DNA of 64,000 nt, taken from contig SZOX01000002.1 of assembly GCA_030263385.1 (NCBI GenBank), forward strand, positions 115,015-179,014. The letters are read 5' to 3'. The notes below the pieces were generated by a model. The model saw only the letters and a program-made list of their open reading frames with translations. It searched no databases and was not told where the DNA came from. Of the stretch, positions 8,683 to 16,829 are shown piece by piece. The position numbers were made by a program, and so were the translations under genes. Source of the DNA: Zeimonas sp003577305 (lineage in GTDB: Bacteria; Pseudomonadota; Gammaproteobacteria; Burkholderiales; Burkholderiaceae_E). Position 1 is the stretch's first letter. Every line of letters begins with the position of its first letter.

Positions 8683-9450
8683 ATGGATCGGCTCCATACC
8701 CCGCTCGGCCGCTATGCGCTGGCAGTGCTGGCCCACCTCGGGCTGCTCGCGATCTGGTACCTGTTCGTGCGCCTCGGCGACGTGCCGAAGTTCGTGATGC
8801 CGTCGCCGGGGGCCACTTTCGACGCGCTGCTGTCGCCGAACTACGACTGGTGGGCCAACGTGTCGGTGACGGCCACCGAGATCTTCGGCGGGTATTTTCT
8901 CGCGCTGGTGATCGGCGTGCTGCTCGCGCTGGCGTTCACCTGGTCGAAGACGCTCGAATCGCTGTTCATGCCGCTGCTGGTCACGCTGAACATGATTCCG
9001 AAAGTGGCGCTCGGGCCGCTGATCATCGTCTGGTTCAAGTACGGCGTCTTCCCGAACACGATCATGGCGTTTTCGATCGCGGTGTTCCCGATCCTGCTCA
9101 CGACCGCGCGCGGCCTGCGCGAGATCGAGCCCGAGCTGCTCGACCTGGTCCGCTCGCTGCGCGGCTCGCGCTGGCAGCTGTTCACCAAGATCCAGCTGCC
9201 CGGTTCGCTGCCCTACATCTTCGCCGGCATGAAGGTGGCGGCGATCCTCGCGGTAGCCGGCGCGATCGTCGGCGAGTTCCTCGGCTCGGACAAGGGACTG
9301 GGCTACCTGATGCTGCAGGTGCAGGTCACGCTCGACACGCCTGCGATGTTCATGGCGGTCGTGCTGATCACGCTGCTCGGCATGATCCTCTACGGCCTGG
9401 TGCTCGGCATGGAGCGGCTGCTGGTGCCCAAGGACGCGCGCGTCGCATGA
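8683..9450 (+). CDS. ABC transporter permease, SsuC/TauC/NitT type
   Basis: This 255-residue inner-membrane protein has about six hydrophobic segments and the cytoplasmic EAA-type loop around LRGSRWQLFTKIQLPGSLP, which docks on the ATPase. The start was set at MDRLHT, nine bases after a GGAGG Shine-Dalgarno; a longer in-frame reading runs back into the lyase gene and is not credible. Its stop overlaps the ATPase start by ATGA. Together with the binding protein at 6.4 kb and the ATPase it makes a complete taurine/nitrate-type importer. Confidence 0.93.
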   Translation: MDRLHTPLGRYALAVLAHLGLLAIWYLFVRLGDVPKFVMPSPGATFDALLSPNYDWWANVSVTATEIFGGYFLALVIGVLLALAFTWSKTLESLFMPLLVTLNMIPKVALGPLIIVWFKYGVFPNTIMAFSIAVFPILLTTARGLREIEPELLDLVRSLRGSRWQLFTKIQLPGSLPYIFAGMKVAAILAVAGAIVGEFLGSDKGLGYLMLQVQVTLDTPAMFMAVVLITLLGMILYGLVLGMERLLVPKDARVA

Positions 9451-10214
9451 GCACCGAGCCCTTCATCCATCTGCGCGCCGTCACCAAGGTCTACCGCACC
9501 GGGCGCAAGGAACACCTGGCGATCTCGGACGCCAGTTTCGACGTGATGCCGGGCGAGCTGGTTTCGCTGGTGGGCCCGTCGGGCTGCGGCAAGTCGACGC
9601 TGCTGAAGATCCTGGCCGGGCTGCATCCGCACGACGGCGGCGAGGTGCGCATCGGCTCGGCCACGCACCCGTTCGACCCGGCGCGCGACATCGGCATGGT
9701 GTTTCAGGCACCGCTGCTGCTGAAGTGGCGGCGCATCCTCGACAACGTGCTGCTGCCGGCCGAGCTGCTCGGCCTGCCGGCGGCGGCGGCACGCGAACGC
9801 GGCCGCGAGCTGCTCGCGCTGGTCGGGCTGGCCGGCTACGAAGACAAGTATCCCTACGAGCTGTCCGGCGGCATGCAGCAGCGCGCGGCGATCGCGCGCG
9901 CGCTGGTGCACGACCCGAAGCTGGTGCTGATGGACGAGCCGTTCGGCGCGCTCGACGCGCTCACGCGCGAGAAGATGAACCTGGAGCTGCTGCGCATCTG
10001 GAAGGAATCGGGCAAGACGATCATCTTCGTCACGCACGGCATTTCCGAAGCGGTGTTCCTCGGCACCCGGGTGGTGGTCTTCACCGCCGGGCCGGCGCGC
10101 ATGGCCGACAACTTCGAGATCGACCTGCCGCATCCGCGCACGCTCGACATGAAGACCGGCGAGCAGTTCGGCGCCTATACGCGGCGCATCTACAAGCTGC
10201 TCGGGATGGACTGA
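9447..10214 (+). CDS. ABC transporter ATP-binding protein, SsuB/TauB/NitD type
   Basis: This 255-residue ATPase shows Walker A GPSGCGKST near 46, the signature LSGGMQQR near 140, Walker B LVLMDEPFGALD and the switch histidine in VTHGISEA. These place it with importers of sulfonates, nitrate and aromatic or pyrimidine compounds. Translation is coupled to the permease by a four-base overlap. It is the last gene of the rightward operon and converges on the TetR gene 15 bases away; a short GC-rich stretch between them may form a terminator, but no clear U-tract is visible. Confidence 0.94.
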   Translation: MSTEPFIHLRAVTKVYRTGRKEHLAISDASFDVMPGELVSLVGPSGCGKSTLLKILAGLHPHDGGEVRIGSATHPFDPARDIGMVFQAPLLLKWRRILDNVLLPAELLGLPAAAARERGRELLALVGLAGYEDKYPYELSGGMQQRAAIARALVHDPKLVLMDEPFGALDALTREKMNLELLRIWKESGKTIIFVTHGISEAVFLGTRVVVFTAGPARMADNFEIDLPHPRTLDMKTGEQFGAYTRRIYKLLGMD

Positions 10215-10229
10215 GCCGGGCTTGGCGCC

Positions 10230-10880
10230 CTAGTCGCGCACCAGGTAGCCGAGCACCAGATCGGTCATGTGCGACAGGCGCTCCACCCGCGACTTCGGCG
10301 TCATCAGGTCACGGTCGAAGATCGTCGACAGCGTGTAGCGGTTGCTCAGGTAGAAGTACGACAGGCCGGCGATCGAGATGTACAGCTGCACCGGGTCGAC
10401 GCCGGTGCGGAACACCCCCGACTTGCGCCCCCGTTCGAGCACCTCGGCGATCATCGCGACGAAGGGCGAGTGCCAGGTGCGCACCCTCGACGACTTCTTC
10501 AGGTGCCTCGCGCGATGCAGGTTCTCGGTGTTCAGCAGCGAGAGAAACTCGGGATGCGCGATGTAGTAATCCCAGGTGAAGGCAACCAGCCGGCGGATCG
10601 CTTCGGTGGGTTCGACCTGCGTCAGGTTCAGCTGGTGCTCTTCCTCGCGAATGCGTTGATACGCCGCCTCGAGCACCGCCAGGTACAGCCCTTCCTTCTG
10701 GCCGAAGTAGTAGTAGAGCATCCGCTTGTTGATGCCGGCGCGCCCGGCGATGCGGTCGACCCGCGCGCCGGCGAGTCCGTGCTGGGCGAACTCGTCGGTG
10801 GCTGCGCCGAGAATGGCCTCACGGGTGGCTTCGGGGTCGCGGCTGACCGTACGCTCCTTGGCAGGGGAGGGCTTGACCAT
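10230..10880 (-). CDS. TetR family transcriptional regulator
   Basis: The protein has 216 residues. The N-terminal helix-turn-helix (about 18-66) includes GARVDRIAGRAGINKRMLYYYF, typical of TetR; the C-terminal half is an alpha-helical ligand-binding and dimer domain of the RutR-like group. It sits at the end of the importer operon, so it is the best candidate to bind the three TAAC-N6-GTTA repeats in this cluster and to be released by the imported compound or an intermediate. No copy of the repeat is seen at its own promoter (10881-10952), so it may not autoregulate through that site. The start at MVKPS is preferred, though the ribosome binding site is weak. Confidence 0.9.
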   Translation of the reverse strand: MVKPSPAKERTVSRDPEATREAILGAATDEFAQHGLAGARVDRIAGRAGINKRMLYYYFGQKEGLYLAVLEAAYQRIREEEHQLNLTQVEPTEAIRRLVAFTWDYYIAHPEFLSLLNTENLHRARHLKKSSRVRTWHSPFVAMIAEVLERGRKSGVFRTGVDPVQLYISIAGLSYFYLSNRYTLSTIFDRDLMTPKSRVERLSHMTDLVLGYLVRD

Positions 10881-10952
10881 GGCCCGGATGCTACCCGATC
10901 CTTCCGGCCCGTCCAGTAGACTGAGGCATTCGACACTGGCGAGGCACGCGAC

Positions 10953-11531
10953 ATGGACGAGCGCTCCGACGATCGACCCTTCAATCGCTCCGACTGGCGC
11001 CGGCTGCTGCGCAGCCTGCACGAAGACCCCGACCGCCCGGGGCTGCGCGAGACGCCCGCGCGGGTCGAGCGCGCCTGGGCGCACTGGACTTCCGGCTACG
11101 CGCAGGACCCGGCCGAGATCCTCAAGGTGTTCGAGGATGGCGCCGAGCAGTACAACGAGCTGATCGTGGTACGCAACATTCCGGTCTACAGCCACTGCGA
11201 ACATCATCTTGCGCCCTTCTTCGGCACGGCCACCGTCGGCTACGTGCCCAAGGGCGCGATCGTCGGGCTGTCCAAGCTCACCCGCCTGGTCGACTGCTTC
11301 GCCAAGCGCCTGCAGGTGCAGGAGCGCATGACCCGCCAGATCGCCGATGCGCTGATGACGCACCTCGAACCCACCGCGGTGGGCGTGGTGGTGCGCTGCC
11401 GGCACCTGTGCATGGAGAGCCGCGGCATCCGGGCGATCGGCGAAGAGACTGTCACCTCGGCAATGCTCGGCGAGTTGCTCACCAATCTCGGGATGCGTAC
11501 CGAGCTGCTGTCGCTCGAGCGCGGACGCTGA
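10953..11531 (+). CDS. folE: GTP cyclohydrolase I (FolE)
   Basis: This 192-residue enzyme converts GTP to 7,8-dihydroneopterin triphosphate, the first step of folate and pterin synthesis. The zinc ligands are visible: C82 and H85 in SHCEHH and C153 in RHLCMESRG, and the pattern SKLTRLV is conserved. A GAGG box precedes the ATG. It is divergent from the TetR gene and is followed 43 bases later by a helix-hairpin-helix protein gene on the same strand. It is likely a housekeeping gene unrelated to the catabolic cluster. Confidence 0.95.
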   Translation: MDERSDDRPFNRSDWRRLLRSLHEDPDRPGLRETPARVERAWAHWTSGYAQDPAEILKVFEDGAEQYNELIVVRNIPVYSHCEHHLAPFFGTATVGYVPKGAIVGLSKLTRLVDCFAKRLQVQERMTRQIADALMTHLEPTAVGVVVRCRHLCMESRGIRAIGEETVTSAMLGELLTNLGMRTELLSLERGR

Positions 11532-11574
11532 CGCGGCGGCGGACGCAGCGGCCGATCCGCCGACCGATCGCGCG

Positions 11575-12456
11575 ATGAGTGCGCCGCGCGCCGAGAACCA
11601 GGACATCGCGCAGCGTCTTCGCGAAGGCGCCGACCTGCTCGAGGCGCAGGGCGCGAATCCGTTTCGCATCGGCGCCTACCGCAAGGCTGCCGACACGATC
11701 GCGGCGCTGTCCGAAGACTTGCGCGTGATCTTCGAGACGCACGGGCTGCCCGGGCTCGACGCGATCCCGAACGTGGGGCCGGGCATCGCCGGCGCGATCG
11801 CCGAGATGCTCACCAGCGGCAGCTGGAGCCAGCTCGAGCGGCTGCGCGGAACGATCGACGCGGTGCGCCTGTTCCGGACGATTCCGGGCGTCGGCACGCA
11901 ACTCGCCGAGCGGCTGCACGAGCACCTCGGCGTCGATACGCTCGAAGCGCTCGAGGTCGCCGGTCACGAAGGGCGGCTCGCCACCGTTCCCGGCGTCGGC
12001 CCGCGACGCGCCGCCGCGATCCGCGATTCACTCACCGCGATGCTCGATCGCTCGCGGCGCAGGCGCCGCGGCCCCGTGCCGCCGCCGGGCGTCGAGCCTG
12101 GCGTCGGCCTGCTGCTCGAAGTCGATCGACGCTATCGCGACGACGCCGCGGCCGGCAAGCTCCCGACGATCGCGCCCGGGCGCTTCAATCCGCAGGGCAG
12201 GGCGTGGCTGCCCGTGCTGCACGCGAGCATCGACGGCTGGCACGTCACTGCGCTGTACTCGAACACCGCCCGCGCGCACGAGCTCGGCCGGGTGTTCGAC
12301 TGGGTCGTGATCTACTTCCACCGCGACGCGCAGCCCGAGCTCCAGCGAACCGTGGTCACCGAAATGCGCGGCGTACTGGCCGGCCGCCGCGTGGTGCGAG
12401 GTCGTGAAGCAGAGTGCCGCGCCTGGTACCTCAGCCAGCCGGAGGCGGCGCGATGA
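11575..12456 (+). CDS. Helix-hairpin-helix protein related to the DNA polymerase X N-terminus
   Basis: This protein has 293 residues. Residues 1-140 resemble the 8-kDa and fingers-like part of PolX, with two helix-hairpin-helix motifs around IPNVGPGIAGAIAE and IPGVGTQLAERL and a third at VPGVGPRRAAAI, all of which contact DNA backbone. The C-terminal half has no polymerase palm or PHP nuclease motifs and its function is not known. A role in DNA binding or repair is likely. Its last 26 bases overlap the end of the convergent malic enzyme gene, so there is no room for a terminator between them. Confidence 0.85.
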   Translation: MSAPRAENQDIAQRLREGADLLEAQGANPFRIGAYRKAADTIAALSEDLRVIFETHGLPGLDAIPNVGPGIAGAIAEMLTSGSWSQLERLRGTIDAVRLFRTIPGVGTQLAERLHEHLGVDTLEALEVAGHEGRLATVPGVGPRRAAAIRDSLTAMLDRSRRRRRGPVPPPGVEPGVGLLLEVDRRYRDDAAAGKLPTIAPGRFNPQGRAWLPVLHASIDGWHVTALYSNTARAHELGRVFDWVVIYFHRDAQPELQRTVVTEMRGVLAGRRVVRGREAECRAWYLSQPEAAR

Positions 12457-13777
12457 AGCCTGCGCGCATCAGGGTTTCGGTGGCACCGCGCGCCGCGGCA
12501 ATCGTCGCGGCGGCACCGTCGAGCAGTTGCTCGCGCGACTTGCGCAGCCGCGCGACGCCCTCCGATTGCGCCGCCAGCGCGGTGGCCGCGGCAACCCTCG
12601 GGTAGAGGCCGGGCTCGTCCATTCGCGGCACGATGCGCTCGTCGGACAGGCCCGCGTCGCGCGCGACCGCAGCCAGCTCGCGCGCCGCGGCGATCGCCAT
12701 CGAGTCGGTGATCGTGCGCGCGCGCACGTCGAGGACGCCGCGAAAGATCGCCGGAAAGCACAGCGAGTTGTTGACCTGGTTCGGGAAGTCGCTGCGCCCG
12801 GTGGCGACGATGCGCGCGCCGGCCGCGCGGGCCTCCCACGGCCAGATCTCGGGAGTCGGGTTCGCGCAGGCGAACACGACCGCATCGCGCGCCATCGCCC
12901 TCACCCACGCCGGCTCGATGGTGCCCGGCCCCGGCGCGGAAAATGCGAGGCAGACATCGGCGCCGCGCAGCGCATCGGCCACGCCGCCATTGATCGCGTC
13001 GGCATTCGACTCGGTGCAGATCGCCCACTTCTGTGCGAACGCGGCCTGCTGCGCCTCGATGTCGGTGCGCCCGCGATGCAGGGTGCCGCGCGAATCGCAG
13101 GCGACGATCTGGCCGGGCGCGACGCCTGCCGCCCCGAGCAGCCGGTAGGTGGCGGTGTTGGCCGCACCGATGCCGACCATCGCGATGCGCACCCGATCGA
13201 GTCGCTTGCCGACGACCTCGAGCGCATTGACGAGCCCGGCGAGCGCAACCACCGCGGTGCCCTGCTGGTCGTCGTGCCAGACCGGGATCTTCATTCGCGC
13301 ACGCAGCGCGTCGAGAATGCGAAAGCACTTCGGCTGCGCGATGTCCTCGAGATTGATCGCGCCGAACGAGGGTTCGAGCATCTCCACCGCGCGGACGAAC
13401 TCGTCTTCGCTGCCGCTGCGCAGGCACAGGGCCACCGCGTCGACTCCGCCGAGGTACTTGAAGAGCAGCGCCTTGCCCTCCATCACCGGCAGCCCGGCCT
13501 CGGGGCCGATGTCGCCGAGCCCCAGCACGCGGCTGCCGTCCGAGACGACCGCGACAAGGTTGGCGCGGTTTGTGTACTCCCAGGACAGCTCCGGGTCGCG
13601 CTCGATCGCCTTGCACGGCGCGGCGACGCCCGGGGTGTACCAGAGCGCGAAATCGGCAGCCGAGCGGACCGCACACTTGGGCAGCGTCTGCATCTTGCCG
13701 CGATAGAACGGGTGCAGCCGCATCGCCTCGTCGGCGGGCTGGCTCGCCTTCGCCAGTTCCTGGCTCTCGTCGCTCAT
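12431..13777 (-). CDS. Malic enzyme, short form without phosphotransacetylase domain
   Basis: This 448-residue protein is an oxidative malate decarboxylase giving pyruvate, CO2 and NAD(P)H. LWYTPGVA near 45-52 carries the catalytic tyrosine, GKALLFKYLGG the catalytic lysine region, NLEDIAQP the metal-binding acidic pair, and GIGAANTAT the nucleotide loop. It lacks the roughly 320-residue phosphotransacetylase-like tail of MaeB, so allosteric control through acetyl-CoA by that domain is absent. The cofactor preference is not certain. It stands alone, convergent with the helix-hairpin-helix gene and 43 bases upstream of the SNF-type transporter gene end. Confidence 0.92.
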   Translation of the reverse strand: MSDESQELAKASQPADEAMRLHPFYRGKMQTLPKCAVRSAADFALWYTPGVAAPCKAIERDPELSWEYTNRANLVAVVSDGSRVLGLGDIGPEAGLPVMEGKALLFKYLGGVDAVALCLRSGSEDEFVRAVEMLEPSFGAINLEDIAQPKCFRILDALRARMKIPVWHDDQQGTAVVALAGLVNALEVVGKRLDRVRIAMVGIGAANTATYRLLGAAGVAPGQIVACDSRGTLHRGRTDIEAQQAAFAQKWAICTESNADAINGGVADALRGADVCLAFSAPGPGTIEPAWVRAMARDAVVFACANPTPEIWPWEARAAGARIVATGRSDFPNQVNNSLCFPAIFRGVLDVRARTITDSMAIAAARELAAVARDAGLSDERIVPRMDEPGLYPRVAAATALAAQSEGVARLRKSREQLLDGAAATIAAARGATETLMRAGFIAPPPAG

Positions 13778-13820
13778 CGCGCTCTCTTAACCCGGCTGCC
13801 GCCGCCTGCTTCACACGCGC

Positions 13821-15191
13821 TCAGCCGCCCAGCACGATCGGGGACAGTGCCGCCGCGACGATTCCGAGTGGCGCGACGTAGCGCAGTGCGAAGTGCATCA
13901 CGCGCGTGCCGGCCGGGCCGAGGTCGAGTTCCTCGGCGAGCATTCGCCGCGGCGCAGCCCAGCCAGCGAACAGCGCGATCGCCAGTCCGCCGAGCGGCAG
14001 CATCAGGTTCGACGTCAACTGGTCGAGCAGGTCGAAGAAAGTGGCGCTCGAGGCCATCCCCAGGCTCGCCAGCGGACGCCAGTCGGCCCAGACGTTGAAC
14101 GACAGCACCGTGGCGATGCCCGCCGCGAAGCAGCTGGAAGCGGTCGCCGCCACCGCCACCGTGCGGCGCCATTTCAGCCGTCGCATCAGCAGCGAGACGA
14201 CCAGTTCGAGCAGCGAGATCGCCGAGGTGAGCGCGGCAACGCACAGCAGCACGAAGAACGCGATTGCCGCGGCCGTGCCGAACGGCATGCCGGCGAACGC
14301 CAGCGGCAGGGTCACGAACACCAGCCGGGGGCCGCTCGCCGGATCCAGGCCGTGCGCGAAGACGATCGGAAACACCGCCAGCCCCGCGAGCAACGAAATC
14401 ACGGTGTCGGCCGCCACCGAGACGATTGCCGCCTGCGGGAGGCTGATCCCGGCGCCACTGTAGGCCCCGTAGGTGATCATCATGCCCAGCCCCACGCCGA
14501 TCGAGAAGAAGCCCAGCCCGAGCGCCTCGAGCGCGGTGCGTGCGCTCAGGTGTCGCAGGTCGAACTCGAACAGGAAGCGCAGCGTCGCGCCGAGATCGCC
14601 CTCGACGATCGACCAGGCTGCCAGCAGGAACATCAGCGCGACCAGCAACGGCATCAGCACCTTCGCCGCGGTCTCGATGCCCTTCTCGACGCCGCGCACC
14701 ACCACCACTGCACCGGCCGTCATGAACAGCGCATGCCAGCCGAGCATCCGCCACGGCGAAGCGAGGAACGCGTCGAAGCGCGCGCCGACCGCCTCGGGGT
14801 CGGCGCCGGGCAGGCCGTACAGCGCGGTCTCGACCGCGTAGCCGAGCGTCCAGCCGCCGATCACCGCGTAGAAGCTCAGGATCAGGTAACCGGTGAGCAC
14901 GCCCAGAACGCCGGCCGCGGCCCACCGTCGGCTGGAACCGGCCGCTCGCGCCAATGCCGCGATGCTGCCCGACGCGTCGGCCCCGCCGCGTCGCCCGATC
15001 GCGAACTCGGCCAGCATCAGCGGCACCACGACCAGCACCAGGCCCAGCACGTAGAACAGCACGAAGATGCCGCCGCCGTTGGCGCCGACTTCGTACGGGA
15101 ACTTCCAGATGCTGCCGATGCCGACAGCCGATCCGATCGTCGCGAGAATGAAACCGATCCGCCCGGACCACTTCTCGGGTTGCGCTGACAT
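13821..15191 (-). CDS. Sodium-dependent transporter, neurotransmitter:sodium symporter (SNF) family
   Basis: The protein has 456 residues with about eleven or twelve membrane segments. The first helix carries the sodium-binding signature ATIGSAVGIGSIWKFPY; most bacterial members have GNIWRFPY, so an asparagine that contacts sodium is serine here and an arginine is lysine. Family members (LeuT, MhsT, TnaT) import amino acids with sodium. The ATG was chosen because the family N-terminus normally starts a few residues before the W-x-R/K-I-G-F segment; a longer frame upstream lacks family features. No regulator is adjacent. Confidence 0.9.
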   Translation of the reverse strand: MSAQPEKWSGRIGFILATIGSAVGIGSIWKFPYEVGANGGGIFVLFYVLGLVLVVVPLMLAEFAIGRRGGADASGSIAALARAAGSSRRWAAAGVLGVLTGYLILSFYAVIGGWTLGYAVETALYGLPGADPEAVGARFDAFLASPWRMLGWHALFMTAGAVVVVRGVEKGIETAAKVLMPLLVALMFLLAAWSIVEGDLGATLRFLFEFDLRHLSARTALEALGLGFFSIGVGLGMMITYGAYSGAGISLPQAAIVSVAADTVISLLAGLAVFPIVFAHGLDPASGPRLVFVTLPLAFAGMPFGTAAAIAFFVLLCVAALTSAISLLELVVSLLMRRLKWRRTVAVAATASSCFAAGIATVLSFNVWADWRPLASLGMASSATFFDLLDQLTSNLMLPLGGLAIALFAGWAAPRRMLAEELDLGPAGTRVMHFALRYVAPLGIVAAALSPIVLGG

Positions 15192-15292
15192 TCCGGCCCA
15201 GTCTGCGATGCAGACGGGGACTCTACCCCAGGAGTCCGCCGGAGTTGCGCGGACCTCGCGCGAACCCCCTGCCGGCGGCTCGCGCGCGCCAT

Positions 15293-15523
15293 TCAGCTGC
15301 GCCAGTAGTTGTTCGCCGCCGCGACGGTCTGGAAATTGATCGCGATCACCTGCGACGCCGCGGTGAGGCTGTCGGCGTTCTCGGCGTATTCGGGGCGCAG
15401 TTTCTCGCGCACCTCGCCCGACGGTTGCGTGTACTTCACGCCCATCCGCGAAAGCTTGATGGCCAGTTCGAAGCCCTCCTGGGGGCCGCTGGTGATCAGG
15501 CTGGTCAGCCACTTGTCGGACAT
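15293..15523 (-). CDS. Small conserved hypothetical protein
   Basis: This 76-residue soluble protein (MSDKWLTSLITSGPQEGFEL) has a normal amino-acid composition for a coding region, in contrast to the arginine-rich shadow frames around it. A GGGAG Shine-Dalgarno stands five bases before the ATG. It is predicted to be mostly helical, with no membrane segment, no signal peptide and no cysteine. I do not recognise the family; the gene is upstream of the SNF transporter gene on the same strand with a 100-base gap. Confidence 0.7.
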   Translation of the reverse strand: MSDKWLTSLITSGPQEGFELAIKLSRMGVKYTQPSGEVREKLRPEYAENADSLTAASQVIAINFQTVAAANNYWRS

Positions 15524-15695
15524 GTCGTCTCCCGGTTGTCAGACGCGAGTCTAAGGTGTCGCGACCGCCAGCGTGCAAGAACACGCGTGCGCGAGTACGG
15601 TTTGCAAGCGCCGCGCGGCCGCCGGCGGTTCATCGGTTATCGTTCGCCACGATGCGCAGCGAAGACGACGATACGGCCACGCGAGCGGGCGCCGG

Positions 15696-16652
15696 ATGAG
15701 CCCCACGCATGCGCTTCGACTGCTCGGCCGCCAGGCCCGCTGGGCGCTGCCCGCCGGCGTGTTCGCCGGCGTGGCTGTGCCGCCGCTCGCGACCGCGCTT
15801 CGCCCGCTGCTCACCGCTGCAGTGATCGGCACGCTGACCGCGGCGCTGCTGCGCCTCGACTGGGGCCGGCTCGCCGAAGCGATGCGCCGGCCGGCACTGC
15901 CGGCGGCGATCGGCGCGTGGCAGCTGGTCGCTTCGCCGGTGCTCGCCTGGGCGGCAGCGGCGCTGGCCGGCTTCGCTCCAGAAACCCGCCTGCTGCTGGT
16001 GCTTCAGGCCGCCGCCCCGCCGATCGGCTCGGCCGCGGTGTTCGCGATGATCGTCGGGCTGGACGGCATCCTCGCGGTCATAGGCACCGTCGTCACCACC
16101 TTGCTGCTGCCGCTCAGCCTGACCGTGCTGGTTGCGCTGCTGCTGCCGCAGGCCGGCGTGCAGGTCGACCTCGCCGCGTTCTTCGTGCGCGTCGCGCTGC
16201 TGGTCGCAGCGCCGTTCGCGCTCGCGTGGGCGCTGCGCCGCGGCCTCGGCGCCGTGCGTCTGGCCCGGCACGACGAGCTGCTCGGCGGGGTGAACGTGGC
16301 GCTGCTGCTCGTGTTCGCGATCGCGGTGATGGACGGCGTGACTGCACGCCTGTCGAGCGAGCCCGCATACATCGCGAAGCTGCTCTGGCTCGCCTGCCTG
16401 GCCACCGCCGCGCTGCACCTGGCCGGCTACGCGGTGTTCCGCCGCGCCGGCATCACCACCGCCTACAGTGCGGCACTGATGAGCGGCAACCGCAACATGG
16501 GCCTGATGCTGGTCGTCACCGCCGGCACCGCGGGCGACGCGTTCTCGCTGTACGTGGGGATTGCGCAGATCCCGATGTACTTCGCGCCGCTGCTGCTCGA
16601 GCCGTTCCTCAGGCGCAGCCTGCGCCAGGGGCCCGGGCACCGGGGATCCTGA
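15696..16652 (+). CDS. Bile acid:sodium symporter (BASS)-like transporter
   Basis: This 318-residue protein has about nine to ten hydrophobic segments and the GN-containing motif LMSGNRNMGLML near 262-273 typical of the bile acid:sodium symporter/arsenical resistance superfamily. Members move organic acids or vitamins such as pantothenate by sodium coupling. The start is set at MSPTHA; an in-frame reading begins 123 bases earlier but is arginine-rich and not hydrophobic. The gene stands alone, followed by 177 bases without a recognisable gene before the HD-GYP protein. Confidence 0.8.
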   Translation: MSPTHALRLLGRQARWALPAGVFAGVAVPPLATALRPLLTAAVIGTLTAALLRLDWGRLAEAMRRPALPAAIGAWQLVASPVLAWAAAALAGFAPETRLLLVLQAAAPPIGSAAVFAMIVGLDGILAVIGTVVTTLLLPLSLTVLVALLLPQAGVQVDLAAFFVRVALLVAAPFALAWALRRGLGAVRLARHDELLGGVNVALLLVFAIAVMDGVTARLSSEPAYIAKLLWLACLATAALHLAGYAVFRRAGITTAYSAALMSGNRNMGLMLVVTAGTAGDAFSLYVGIAQIPMYFAPLLLEPFLRRSLRQGPGHRGS

Positions 16653-16829
16653 GCCGCGCATCCCCCGCCTTCGACGGGAGGGCGCGCGAGGCGCTGCGCA
16701 GACCGCCGGCGCCGCTCGCGCCGCCGCCCGTCGGCGCCCGTTGCGTGTGCCCGTCGGAAACGCGCGCCCGCCGTTGGCGCCCCTGCGAGGCCTGCCTACC
16801 ATGCGGGGAGTCCGACCCGATCCGACTCC

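Noticed and set aside
10215..10229. Rho-independent terminator between the ABC ATPase and TetR genes
   Set aside because: Only a short GC-rich stretch, with no run of T residues on either strand.
12431..12456. Possible frameshift because two genes overlap at their 3' ends
   Set aside because: Both proteins are complete and convergent; a 26-base tail-to-tail overlap is ordinary.
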